Part shown: positions 52,845 through 61,656 of the stretch, piece by piece | How the letters are laid out: each line of letters starts with the position of its first letter | Numbering within the stretch: the first letter of the stretch is position 1 | Assembly: GCF_000468095.1 (NCBI RefSeq) | Contig: NZ_ASZC01000007.1 | Span: forward strand, 62,001-126,000 | Source: Pantoea sp. AS-PWVM4 | GTDB taxonomy: Bacteria; Pseudomonadota; Gammaproteobacteria; Enterobacterales; Enterobacteriaceae | DNA: 64,000 nucleotides | Direction of reading: 5' to 3' | Made by a program: the position numbers and the translations under genes | Notes under the pieces: model-generated | What the model saw: only the letters and a program-made list of their open reading frames with translations | The model's database searches: none | Told to the model about the DNA's origin: nothing

Positions 52845-53744
52845 ATGAGTACAGGCAGTCTTTTCCTGCTACAGCCGCTTTCAGGCGACATCATTGAATT
52901 TAATCCTGAAACCGGGGAACGCACTTCAGTTGTTTCCGGCTTAGGATCCCATCCCGATGGCATTGCCATAGATGTTATAAATAAGCGGATTTATTGGACA
53001 AATATGGGGGAGCACAAAGAGCCTGATACGTTGGAATTTTTCCAGGCCGATGGCAGTGTTGAAACCGCGAACCTGGACGGTTCTGGCCGTAAGCGCCTGG
53101 TTGAAAATGGGGTGTTTGTTACGGGTAAGCAGCTTCTCCACGACAGCGATAATGGTCATCTTTACTGGTGCGATCGAGAAGGAATGCGCGTTCTTCGCTC
53201 AAATGATGATGGCTCAAATCTGACGGTACTGATTCAGACGGGGCTGTTTCCCAAAGATGCCAGAGACTATACGCGGCATTGTGTTGGGATCGCGATTGAT
53301 CTGAAAAATGATTTTATCTACTGGACCCAGAAAGGACCGTCAAAAGGTGGGAAGGGGCGCATTATGCGTGCATCACTCGCTCTCCCTGAAGGAAAAACGG
53401 CATCAACACGGCAGGATATTAAGCCTGTAATGGAAAACTTACCGGAACCGATAGATCTGGAGTTCGATTTCCACAATAACCTGATGTACTGGACAGACAG
53501 GGGAGACAAGCTGCAAGGGGGAAACACGTTAAACTGTGCTTCGGTGCAAAACGGCGAATTTACCGATCATCGTATCCTTGCTACGGGTTTGGACGAAGGT
53601 ATCGGATTAGCCATAGATCATCCTCGTGGAGTGATTTGGATTACTGACCTGGGCGGTAATTTATGGCAGTACAAACTGAACTCAGATGAGCCACTCCAGC
53701 GTATCGCCAGCTTCGAACCACTGACAGGTATCGCTCTCGGTTGA
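52845..53744 (+). CDS. YWTD-repeat beta-propeller protein
   Basis: A 299-residue six-bladed propeller. LDL-receptor class B-like repeats are visible as DGIAIDVINKRIYWTNMG, HLYWCDRE, GIAIDLKNDFIYWTQKG, NNLMYWTDRGD and GLAIDHPRGVIWITD. It has no signal peptide, so it is cytosolic. GGGGG precedes the ATG at 52845; the frame is open for 17 more codons upstream. Bacterial homologues often lie beside sugar or hydroxy-acid genes and are sometimes misnamed. Its enzymatic role, if any, is unknown; a lactonase-like function is possible by fold analogy with SMP-30. Confidence 0.75.
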   Translation: MSTGSLFLLQPLSGDIIEFNPETGERTSVVSGLGSHPDGIAIDVINKRIYWTNMGEHKEPDTLEFFQADGSVETANLDGSGRKRLVENGVFVTGKQLLHDSDNGHLYWCDREGMRVLRSNDDGSNLTVLIQTGLFPKDARDYTRHCVGIAIDLKNDFIYWTQKGPSKGGKGRIMRASLALPEGKTASTRQDIKPVMENLPEPIDLEFDFHNNLMYWTDRGDKLQGGNTLNCASVQNGEFTDHRILATGLDEGIGLAIDHPRGVIWITDLGGNLWQYKLNSDEPLQRIASFEPLTGIALG

Positions 53745-54123
53745 ATGGCGTCTGTTCTGGCACGACTCCCGGCAGGAGCATTAAATAACGCCAATGGCGA
53801 TTAACCTGTGCTTACGGTCGTGCCGGAATAAGGTGGAGTTGACAGGCATGATTTGGGTAAAGGCACGCTTAAATGTTTACGTAAAAAGAGCTTTGGCGGA
53901 CACAGAAAATTCATTGATTCAAAGGGTACTGAAGTGAGTTAGTATATAAAAATAAGGACAGTTAGAACTGCCCTTATTTATATCCTCAGCCGTGCCTCCC
54001 TAATATTAGTGCTTTATTCGCATAAAAATTCGAGACAGAACCACGGCCTATGGTTAAAATGGATGCGCTTACAATATGTTAAAGCAAACTTTTATCGGGA
54101 TGATAACCTGGCAGGATATAAAA
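53745..54123. other. 380-bp intergenic region with a terminator
   Basis: Holds the terminator at 53951-53978 and the promoter of the small secreted protein. No further gene is seen. Confidence 0.4.
53951..53978 (+). terminator. terminator-like hairpin
   Basis: AATAAGGACAGTT and AACTGCCCTTATT pair with a single mismatch around AG, followed by TATAT. It lies downstream of the propeller gene. Confidence 0.6.
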
Positions 54124-54597
54124 ATGAGAACCGCTTCCATTCTTTTAGCTTCAGCTTTGCTATGCATTTCATCTACACAAGCACATGCAGAGACCGGCTC
54201 CAGGCTTCCAATGAATCAAGTTTATCGGGGAACAATCCACCTCCCGGATTTCAACGGAAGAGACAGTCAATACGCCAGATTTAAGACAAAAATTACCAAC
54301 GAAATGAAGACTGGACCAAATTTTGCGGGCCACTATGCCATAGTGACTGTCGGGTGCGGCACCAGTTGCAACTTTTCATTTGTGGGGGACGTAGCGACAG
54401 GGCAGGTCTTCAGTTTTCCTTATGGTGGGGAAGAATACTATATGCTTCAGTTACGGTACGGGGTTAAAGATAACTCTGTGTCGGTAAAATGGGTAGAAAA
54501 CGAAGTATGTAATTCTGACTACATAACCTGGAATGGTAATGAGTTTACTACAACTGGCAAAACTGTCCTCGGTGCAAGAGAGAAGTGTGACTATTAA
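54124..54597 (+). CDS. small secreted protein of unknown function
   Basis: A 157-residue protein with a clear Sec signal (RTASILLASALLCISSTQAHA). The mature part is rich in beta-strand text (FAGHYAIVTVGCGTSCNFSFVGDVATGQVFSF and onward) with four cysteines, two in GCGTSC, suggesting disulphides. AGGA lies 8 nt upstream of the ATG at 54124; a 16-codon extension is open but unlikely. The GPNFAGHY-V-GCGTSC pattern recurs in small periplasmic proteins of proteobacteria that have no assigned role. It is monocistronic. Confidence 0.65.
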   Translation: MRTASILLASALLCISSTQAHAETGSRLPMNQVYRGTIHLPDFNGRDSQYARFKTKITNEMKTGPNFAGHYAIVTVGCGTSCNFSFVGDVATGQVFSFPYGGEEYYMLQLRYGVKDNSVSVKWVENEVCNSDYITWNGNEFTTTGKTVLGAREKCDY

Positions 54598-54790
54598 CAC
54601 CTTCTGATGACTCATATATTGTTCTGTTAAAAACGCCCAGCTTTGATAGCAATGCGGATAAAACTATGCAAAGCTGGCAACGTCACAGAATCTCACGCGG
54701 TTAGACAGACAAAACTTTATTCAACCTTGATTATATGCCGACAACGCTTGGTAACGTCCCAGTTAGGCTGTGGCAGTTGTGGGAATGTGC

Positions 54791-54925
54791 TCACAACATC
54801 TCTCGACTGAGTTTGATTGGGATGAAATAATTTTCCGATATTTCGCGTACGCGATAGTCAATAGCAAAGTAATAACGTTTCCCAGGTTGGGGAATAAACG
54901 GAATCCACTGTTCTTCGCTAACGTC
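54791..54925 (-). pseudogene. 44-codon coding relic
   Basis: The minus strand is open from just after a TAG (54928-54926) to a TGA at 54791. It encodes DVSEEQWIPFIPQPGKRYYF, AIDYRVREISENYFIPI and KLSREML, text far more ordered than random DNA. No start codon is present. It is best read as the C-terminal remnant of a deleted gene, family not recognised. Confidence 0.35.
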
Positions 54926-55386
54926 CTAAAAAGGGAGTAGGGGGCTAATTGTTTTTTGACCGTGTAGATCTGTTCAATCGCGATGAGTTTTCCCGGCGGA
55001 ATTTATTTTTTCTTTATTACAGCGAGTCTATGGCCCACTGGCGGTACTGTGCATGACGCTAATGAACAAGAAGCGACGCAGCGCACCGCCAGTGGTGGAT
55101 TCGTATAGTCCCGGTTACTTGCAAAAGGATAAAAGTTCAACCGTTCCCTCTGATTGAGAAAAGACAAATTTTTTACATTGCCTTGTAGAACCCGAGTAAT
55201 CCAGCAGCGCAATTAACACCAGATAAAATTAAGGAATTCGTTGCATTGTTTCATTTGTGAAACATATTCCTTTAAAGGTTTGCAAATTAAGTCACAATAT
55301 TTTTGTTATTTAAGTATGGCCACATAAATTATCTTTTCGTTGAAAAATCACTCAAATATCATTATCTTGCGATAATATTGTATAGT

Positions 55387-55405
55387 GATAATGATTTTCA
55401 TAAGC
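55387..55405. promoter_or_regulatory. Fur box upstream of the esterase-receptor operon
   Basis: GATAATGATTTTCATAAGC matches the Fur consensus at 15 of 19 positions, with the left nine bases exact. It is consistent with iron repression of the esterase, receptor and YncE-like genes. Confidence 0.6.
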
Positions 55406-55601
55406 AATTGCATGTCTGTTCATATCTGCTATCTTAGCCGCGAATAAGAAGGGATGGTCAATGGCACCATAACTCCAAATATTATCCTGCATGGAGAGTA
55501 ATTCTACTTTCGGGTCTTTGAGTATCGGCTTCTTATCTTCTGCTTATCTAAATAAATTCCTGATAATTAGTGCGGTTTATAACTTCTAATATGGACATGG
55601 T

Positions 55602-56894
55602 ATGAATCAGACAAAAGTACGTGGCATTGTTTTGCGTTCTCTTGCGGTTATGATCTCGGCAGTTTTGTGCCATCAGGCGTTTGCTGACTTGCCTCAGCCA
55701 GCTAATGATCCTCATGCTCAGGTTCATGATGGGGGTAAAGGCGGGCAACATAAATGGGTTCAACCGCCTCAGCCTTTTAAGGTCTTACCTGATAATAAAG
55801 TGGTTTTTAGCATTCGTGCGCCGGAAGCTTCTAAAGTAGAAGTGCAGGGTGGCTGGCCTGGTGGAGCGAAAGGGGATAGTCGGGTTGCTATGACTAAAGG
55901 CGCTGATGGCGTGTGGACCACCACTGTGGGGCCTCTGGCTTCCGATATCTGGAATTACCAGTTTATCGTTGATGGTGTTAAAGCGATGCCTGAGTTTGGC
56001 CGTAAGTCTCCTCGAACCGGGCTGGCAAACAATGAATTTGCTATTCCTGGTGCAAAAGCTGACGACTTCGTGGCAAATTCCGCTTCTAAAGGCAGTGTTA
56101 CTTACACGTCTGTGCCGTATATGGACAGTCAGAAGCGTTTTACCATCTATACCCCACCAGGCTATTTCAATTCATCAGAGCGCTACCCGGTTTTATATCT
56201 CACGTTAGGCGGCGCACATGATGGTTCTCGGGCGAATGAAGACTCTTTCATCTTCAACTTGCTTGATAACATGATTGCAGATAAACGTATCCAACCGATG
56301 ATTGTGGTTGTTCTCGACCCGGATGCGCCAGGAGGAAGTTCGCTGGGGAACTCCAGTTTCCATGGTGGAGGAAACCAGACATCTGAAAAATATGTAGAAG
56401 CATCTCAGGCGATTGTAGATAACATCGTCCCCTTCGTGGATAAATCATTCCGTACATTGGCGGACCGAGAGCATCGTGCAATCGGCGGTTTCTCCTCTCC
56501 TGGTGCACAAGGCTTTATGGCTGGAGCACGTAATCCGAATGTATTTGCCTCGATTGGTACTTTCAGCGGCGGCTTCCCGACCTGGCCGGGTGTAGGTGTG
56601 CAGATTGAAAGCAAGCTGCATTATGACCATTACACTGGGCCTGATCTGAACCGCGTACCTGACATGAAAAAGTTAGGAGCATATATTCCTGAACTGAATT
56701 CAGACGCAAATATGAAGTTGGTCTTTATGAGTGTTGGAAGCGATGAACCTCTGATCCAAACTTTCGAACTGATGAAAACGTTTCTGAGTGAGCGTGGAAT
56801 TAAATATCAGGCCATCGTTGAACCGGGTGAGATTCATGATGGGCGTAATATCCGTGTTTCACTGCGTAACTTCCTTCCATTGTTGTTCAAGTAA
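55602..56894 (+). CDS. periplasmic esterase of the Fes/IroE/PfeE type
   Basis: A 430-residue protein with a Sec signal ending near AFA-DL, an N-terminal E-set/CBM48-like domain (about 55-150, VVFSIRAPEASKVEVQGGWPGG) and an alpha/beta-hydrolase esterase domain (about 165-430). The nucleophile is Ser298 in GGFSSPG, where relatives usually have GxSxGG. The HG oxyanion stretch is LTLGGAHDGS. The acid is possibly Asp381 and the base His412 (EIHDGRN). It would hydrolyse iron-loaded catecholate siderophores in the periplasm to release iron. It lies directly before a catecholate-type TonB receptor and behind a Fur box, which supports this role. Confidence 0.78.
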   Translation: MNQTKVRGIVLRSLAVMISAVLCHQAFADLPQPANDPHAQVHDGGKGGQHKWVQPPQPFKVLPDNKVVFSIRAPEASKVEVQGGWPGGAKGDSRVAMTKGADGVWTTTVGPLASDIWNYQFIVDGVKAMPEFGRKSPRTGLANNEFAIPGAKADDFVANSASKGSVTYTSVPYMDSQKRFTIYTPPGYFNSSERYPVLYLTLGGAHDGSRANEDSFIFNLLDNMIADKRIQPMIVVVLDPDAPGGSSLGNSSFHGGGNQTSEKYVEASQAIVDNIVPFVDKSFRTLADREHRAIGGFSSPGAQGFMAGARNPNVFASIGTFSGGFPTWPGVGVQIESKLHYDHYTGPDLNRVPDMKKLGAYIPELNSDANMKLVFMSVGSDEPLIQTFELMKTFLSERGIKYQAIVEPGEIHDGRNIRVSLRNFLPLLFK

Positions 56895-56936
56895 TTGGTT
56901 GTGTTTCGTCATTCAAAATAAAAATCAATAAAATTT

Positions 56937-56955
56937 GAGCCTGCTTTGCAGGCTC
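56937..56955 (+). terminator. hairpin between esterase and receptor genes
   Basis: GAGCCTGC and GCAGGCTC form a perfect 8-bp stem around TTT. A T run is lacking after it, so attenuation within the operon or mRNA stabilisation is possible. Confidence 0.45.
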
Positions 56956-57056
56956 TCATAATAAATGACCGTATTGATACCATTCGCATTTAATTGCGTT
57001 ATTTGGTTGCACGCCCGTGTTCTGAATATGTTCAATTAAACGACGAGAAAAAAGAA

Positions 57057-59075
57057 ATGTCTATCAAGTATGCACAGGGATTGCCGCGGCTCTCTTCATT
57101 ATCTCTTGCAGTAACATTGTCCATTTTGACGATGAATAATGTCCATGCCGATGATTTTTCATATGATTCAACTGCTAATAACCTTAATGGTAAAGACCAG
57201 AACACAATGGTCGTGACGGCATCTGGATTCGATGAGGATGTGACCAAAGCTGCCGCCTCTGTCACCGTCATTAGCAATAAAACCATACATTCCAAGCCAT
57301 ATTATACGGTGCTGGATGTGCTGAGAGACGTCCCAGGGGTTTTTGTAACAGGAAGCGTCGGCTCTGAAGAAATAACCATGCGTGGCATGGCAAGCGATTA
57401 CACCTTGATTCTGGTTGATGGAAAAAAGGTTGATATGCGAGAAACCGTCGATGAAACAACGACAACGGGATATCAATTTTTGCCGGGTATCGAAGCCATT
57501 GATCATATTGAGGTGATCCGTGGCCCTGCATCTTCCCTTTATGGTTCCGATGCAATAGGTGGTGTTATCAATATCATCACTAAAAAAGCGAACAGAAAAG
57601 AATGGCACGGTTCGATTACCGCAGGAACAACTATCCAGGAACACAGCCGCTCTGGTGACATTAATCAAACCAGCGCCCATTTAGCAGGTCCATTGATTGA
57701 AGATACGCTGAGTATGAAAGTCGATGGCACTTTTCAGCAGAGAAATGAAGATGACTATGATGGTGGGGCAGCAAAACGTAAACTTCTGAATGGAGGGGTG
57801 GGATTTACCTGGACGCCAAATCTCGACAATATTTTTGACTTTGATGTGACCCGAGCTTTACAGGAAACACTGGCCACACCGAAAACTTCTGGTGGTACGA
57901 CTAACCATACCTACACTCGAACAAACTATACGCTGAGCCATAAAGGGTATTATGGAATCCTTGAGACTAATTCTTATGCTCAAATTCAGGACTCAACCAA
58001 TTCCAGCAGTAGCATCACTGGCAGAAACACCACGTTAAACACGCTTGAGAAACTTTATCTTGGGGACAATCATACGTTTTCATTTGGGGGTTCATTCCTG
58101 AACGAGACCATCCATGATGCCAACAATGTGCTTAAAGTTGAGAGTGGTGATCCAACTTCAAAACTGGACCGTAATAGCTGGGCGCTGACTGCTGAGGACC
58201 GATGGAATGTAGTTGACCCATTTGATGTGATCCCGTCACTTCGTCTGGATGAAAATGAAAAATACGGTTCACACGTTACACCAAAACTTTATGGCGTATG
58301 GACTATCGCCCCGCAATGGACGTTAAAGGGCGGTATATCTGGTGGTTATAAAAACCCCACTTTACGCCAGTCAGCGTCAAACTGGGCTGACTCTGCCGGT
58401 TCCGGTCAACGAGATGGGGTAAGTATTGGTAATCCTGATCTTAAGCCGGAAACCAGTACTAACTATGAGCTGGGAATTAACTGGGACAGCGGCAGAGTGA
58501 AAGTCGGCGTCACCGGATTCTACAGTAAGTTCAGAAACAAAATTGAACTTGAAACGCTATGCACCGGAGATGCCGGAACTTATACCTGCGATTATAATGG
58601 CGAAAAATATGACTTTGTCTCGTCTTACTATAATGTGAGTAAGGCAATGATGCGTGGGGTTGAATCCACATTTGCATGGGATATTCTGTCTAATCTGCAT
58701 CTAAATACTTCTTACACCTATACTGAAACCAAGCAGGAGTCGGGAGAGTTTGCAGGCCAGCCGCTTAATCAGCAACCTAAGCATCTGGTAAGTGCACGTC
58801 TGGATTATGACTTCTCACAGAATATCAGTCCGTGGTTGCGTGTTTATTATCGTGGCAAAACGTCTGAGCACTATGCAGGGAATTCCAGGTCAACTGAAAC
58901 AGCAGGATTCTATTCCTACACCGTTGTTGATTTAGGGGTTAATTTCCAACTTACACCGAAGATTAAGTTAAATACCAGCGTTTCAAACCTGTTTGATAAA
59001 TACATAGATAGTGATACCTATGGCGATAATCAGGATGGAAGACGTTACAACGTTAGCCTGACCTACAATTTCTGA
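57057..59075 (+). CDS. TonB-dependent receptor, CirA/FepA-like
   Basis: A 672-residue outer-membrane receptor. The signal peptide ends near NNVHA-DD and a TonB box follows (NTMVVTAS). The plug has VLDVLRDVPGVFVTG, ITMRGMASDYTLILVDGKKV and the family block RGPASSLYGSDAIGGVINII. The barrel ends NVSLTYNF with a terminal Phe and carries GNPDLKPETSTNYELGINW and VSNLFDKY. The ATG at 57057 is chosen; the longer frame begins with a TTG. Close family members import catecholate iron complexes and are colicin receptors. Context with esterase, YncE-like protein and two-component system supports ferric siderophore uptake. Confidence 0.92.
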   Translation: MSIKYAQGLPRLSSLSLAVTLSILTMNNVHADDFSYDSTANNLNGKDQNTMVVTASGFDEDVTKAAASVTVISNKTIHSKPYYTVLDVLRDVPGVFVTGSVGSEEITMRGMASDYTLILVDGKKVDMRETVDETTTTGYQFLPGIEAIDHIEVIRGPASSLYGSDAIGGVINIITKKANRKEWHGSITAGTTIQEHSRSGDINQTSAHLAGPLIEDTLSMKVDGTFQQRNEDDYDGGAAKRKLLNGGVGFTWTPNLDNIFDFDVTRALQETLATPKTSGGTTNHTYTRTNYTLSHKGYYGILETNSYAQIQDSTNSSSSITGRNTTLNTLEKLYLGDNHTFSFGGSFLNETIHDANNVLKVESGDPTSKLDRNSWALTAEDRWNVVDPFDVIPSLRLDENEKYGSHVTPKLYGVWTIAPQWTLKGGISGGYKNPTLRQSASNWADSAGSGQRDGVSIGNPDLKPETSTNYELGINWDSGRVKVGVTGFYSKFRNKIELETLCTGDAGTYTCDYNGEKYDFVSSYYNVSKAMMRGVESTFAWDILSNLHLNTSYTYTETKQESGEFAGQPLNQQPKHLVSARLDYDFSQNISPWLRVYYRGKTSEHYAGNSRSTETAGFYSYTVVDLGVNFQLTPKIKLNTSVSNLFDKYIDSDTYGDNQDGRRYNVSLTYNF

Positions 59076-59086
59076 TTCTACAGCAG

Positions 59087-59110
59087 GGCGTATCAGGTAT
59101 CTAATACGCC
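59087..59110 (+). repeat. hairpin downstream of the receptor gene
   Basis: GGCGTAT and ATACGCC form a 7-bp stem with a 10-base loop. No T run is present, so it is a weak terminator candidate at best. Confidence 0.3.
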
Positions 59111-59164
59111 TGAATCAGAAAAGAGTCTCCCGGTTAATAACTAAGATGAAAAATTAAGGACTTA

Positions 59165-60313
59165 ATGATGGTGAAGTTGAAAAAAGGGCACTATACCTTA
59201 AAAACACTATTTGCCGTATTATTGGCGAGTATGGCAACTCCGGGTTTTGCAGACATCCAGGTGTCAAGAAAACCGGTTGATGTAGGTGCATATGAAATGG
59301 TCTACAACAATGATCATCAATCCATTTTGGTTGCCACCACTCAGGACAGAAATGTTGAAGGGGGGCTGGTATATGAACTTGATGCCAAAACACTGAATGT
59401 GATTCACACGATCGAAACAGGTAAAAAGCCTTTTGGCGCAGCAATAAACAATAAAACGCACACCGCATATTTTGGTGGAAGTATAGATGGATGTCTTATC
59501 GCTGTTGATATTGATACAGGAAAGGTCAAAGGTATTGTTAGCCTGGTACCGCAGATGCAAAGAGCAGAAACGAAAGGTAAACCCACAGAGCCGCGTCGTC
59601 AGAATGCGCAAGCTCGTGGAACGAAACCTGCGGGTGAGATGAAGATTCACGACGATAACCGGCCACCTGCACCGCGAGAGCTGGCGGTGGATGAACAAAC
59701 CAATACCGTTTATGTCAGTGGTGTTAACCGCAAAGATAGTGTGCTATGGGTGGTTGATGGTGGCAGTTTAGTGGTGAAACAGACACTGCACGGATTGGGT
59801 AAACTCAACACCGGATTGGCAATAGATAATGATAATCACCGCCTTTATACCAGTAACGGTGATGGAGAGTTCATCACAATCGACAGCCAGAACAATAGCA
59901 TCCTCTCCAGAACGAAAATTGTCGCAGATGACCAGGAACATTTGCTGATGAATATTTCTCTCGATAAGAAAGGGCATCGCGCATTTGTGTCAGATAATAA
60001 AGCAGCCGAGATTTTGGTTGTGGACACGACCAATGGTAAAGTTATTCATCGGATCAATGTACCTGAGTCTATCGGTGTTCTTTTCAATTCACAGCGTAAT
60101 GAGATCTTCGCAGCCCACCGTAACGATGGGACTGTCAGCATAATTGATGGCAGAAACTATGAGGTGCTGTCAACTTTACGGCTTCCAGCACACCCTAATA
60201 GTTTTGCATTATCAACATCAGGTGATGCACTCTATGTAAGTGTCAAGCAGGACTCTGCTCATGATAAACCTACTATTCTACCTGATGATGTTGTGCGTAT
60301 TGCCCTGAACTAA
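59165..60313 (+). CDS. YncE-like periplasmic seven-bladed beta-propeller
   Basis: A 382-residue protein with a Sec signal (LKTLFAVLLASMATPGFA) and repeated propeller motifs: NTVYVSGVNRKDSVLWVVDG, HRAFVSDNKAAEILVVDTTNGKVI and GTVSIIDGRNYEVLSTLRLP. A basic, low-complexity insert at about residues 135-165 (PTEPRRQNAQARGTKPAG) interrupts one blade. E. coli yncE is Fur-regulated and lies beside the TonB receptor gene yncD, the same association seen here. YncE binds single-stranded DNA in vitro but its cellular role is unsettled. The 3' end overlaps the convergent kinase gene by 4 bp. Confidence 0.85.
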   Translation: MMVKLKKGHYTLKTLFAVLLASMATPGFADIQVSRKPVDVGAYEMVYNNDHQSILVATTQDRNVEGGLVYELDAKTLNVIHTIETGKKPFGAAINNKTHTAYFGGSIDGCLIAVDIDTGKVKGIVSLVPQMQRAETKGKPTEPRRQNAQARGTKPAGEMKIHDDNRPPAPRELAVDEQTNTVYVSGVNRKDSVLWVVDGGSLVVKQTLHGLGKLNTGLAIDNDNHRLYTSNGDGEFITIDSQNNSILSRTKIVADDQEHLLMNISLDKKGHRAFVSDNKAAEILVVDTTNGKVIHRINVPESIGVLFNSQRNEIFAAHRNDGTVSIIDGRNYEVLSTLRLPAHPNSFALSTSGDALYVSVKQDSAHDKPTILPDDVVRIALN

Positions 60314-61656
60314 GATGATGCGTGCCCGTATTCCGTACGGGCATGCAATGATTTAGGGAGGGTTACACGCGCGTTAAGTCCGTGAGGGTTACGGTTCATC
60401 AATTCGAATACACCGCCATGCAATTGAACAATTTCATTGACGATTGAAAGACCTAATCCGGCATTTCCTTTTCGCTCATTTCTTGCCGAATTGAGATGAA
60501 AGAATGGTTCTTTGACTTTCTCTAGCATGTCGGGAGGGATGCCTGGGCCGTTATCCATGATCTCAATAATGATTTGATCACCGGCCTGCCTGGTATAAAT
60601 CGCTATTTGGTCTGCGTGTGCTGCTGCATTTTCAATAAGGTTGACGATAGCCCGTTGAATAGCTTCTGGTTTGCAAAATAATTCCAGGGTTGATGTACCA
60701 ATGTATTGTATGCATGTTCCGCCATCTTCATATTCATCGCAAAGGGTTGTCAGTAAGGCATCCAAATCCAGCCGTTCTGGTTTTTCTCCATCCGAACCCG
60801 TGCGAATGAAAGAAAGAGCCGCCCCGATCAGTTTGGTCATCAGATCTATGTCCTTGATGAGTTTTTCTTTTGCAATTTCCGGTGGCCAGGTATCGATACC
60901 AAGTCGCATTCGGGTGAGGGGAGTACGCAGATCATGACTGATAGCTGCCAGCATATGGCTACGGCTTTGCATGTAACTTGAGATGCGCTCCTGCATGAGA
61001 TTGAAAGTGTGGGCGACTCTGCGAATTTCGAGAGGGCCTTCCTCTTTCACCGGTATAACCGTCATATCGCGACTGAATGCGTCTGCTTTTATTGAGAGTT
61101 CGCGCAGTGGGCTAATAATTCGGCCAATTGCCCAAATTGACATAACCGCAATTCCCGTCAGAAGAAACAATATTGCGCAGAAGGTTGGAAAGGTAAATCG
61201 CGTAGGTTCTCTGCCAATGTTATCCACCATCACTTCAAGATAACCATTACCCATATTTATGATGACCTGTATATCCTGGCGGGGGTTCTGAGAGTTACAG
61301 GAAAAAACGTCAATATGGTTTCCCCCTTTTAATTCACTGGCTAGTGATCTTGCCAGATCCCAGGTATTGAATGTCTGAGTTGTGCAACTTACAGGTTGTT
61401 GTGTTACCCAACGCATTTTCATCCCATCGGCTCGTTGTGCTGCCTGCAATATTGCATTCTGCTGTGCAGGCTCAACTTCACGCAATATATTAACAATACT
61501 ACTAATACGATATGTTGTTTGCCATGGCCAGGGAGGGCCGGGTGGCCCTTTCGGGATGAATAGCAGTGTGCATAAAACCATAAAGGTAATGACAGTCGAG
61601 CATGAAATAATAATCAGAATATGGCCTAACGTAGTGGAAAAGAATTTTTTCATCAC
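60310..61656 (-). CDS. sensor histidine kinase (EnvZ-like)
   Basis: A 448-residue inner-membrane kinase: TM1 (about 12-34), a periplasmic domain (about 35-155, with three Cys), TM2 (about 157-180), HAMP, then H-box His241 (AAISHDLRTPLTRM). The N-box is AIVNLIENAAAHA, followed by the G-boxes DNGPGIPPDM and GNAGLGLSIV. It phosphorylates the response regulator encoded just upstream (overlap of 4 bp). Position next to a ferric-siderophore uptake operon suggests it senses the siderophore or iron status, as PfeS does in Pseudomonas. Confidence 0.9.
   Translation of the reverse strand: MMKKFFSTTLGHILIIISCSTVITFMVLCTLLFIPKGPPGPPWPWQTTYRISSIVNILREVEPAQQNAILQAAQRADGMKMRWVTQQPVSCTTQTFNTWDLARSLASELKGGNHIDVFSCNSQNPRQDIQVIINMGNGYLEVMVDNIGREPTRFTFPTFCAILFLLTGIAVMSIWAIGRIISPLRELSIKADAFSRDMTVIPVKEEGPLEIRRVAHTFNLMQERISSYMQSRSHMLAAISHDLRTPLTRMRLGIDTWPPEIAKEKLIKDIDLMTKLIGAALSFIRTGSDGEKPERLDLDALLTTLCDEYEDGGTCIQYIGTSTLELFCKPEAIQRAIVNLIENAAAHADQIAIYTRQAGDQIIIEIMDNGPGIPPDMLEKVKEPFFHLNSARNERKGNAGLGLSIVNEIVQLHGGVFELMNRNPHGLNARVTLPKSLHARTEYGHASS
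60323..60343. terminator. hairpin at the convergent YncE-like/kinase junction
   Basis: TGCCCGTA and TACGGGCA form an 8-bp stem around TTCCG. It lies within the last codons of the kinase gene and just past the propeller stop, where it could terminate + strand transcription. Confidence 0.45.

Larger units (their letters stand above)
54598..55601. promoter_or_regulatory. 1-kb intergenic region with relic and Fur box upstream of the esterase gene
   Basis: The left part holds inverted arms CCAGCTTTG (54637-54645) and CAAAGCTGG (54669-54677) and a minus-strand coding relic (separate entry). The right part is AT-rich promoter DNA with a Fur-like box at 55387-55405. The Fur box is about 200 bp before the esterase ATG, so a long leader is possible. 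Confidence 0.45.

Noticed and set aside
55003..55212. 69-codon minus-strand ORF upstream of the iron locus
   Set aside because: Composition looks random (many Cys/Arg/Ser), there is no recognisable motif, and it lies in promoter-like DNA.
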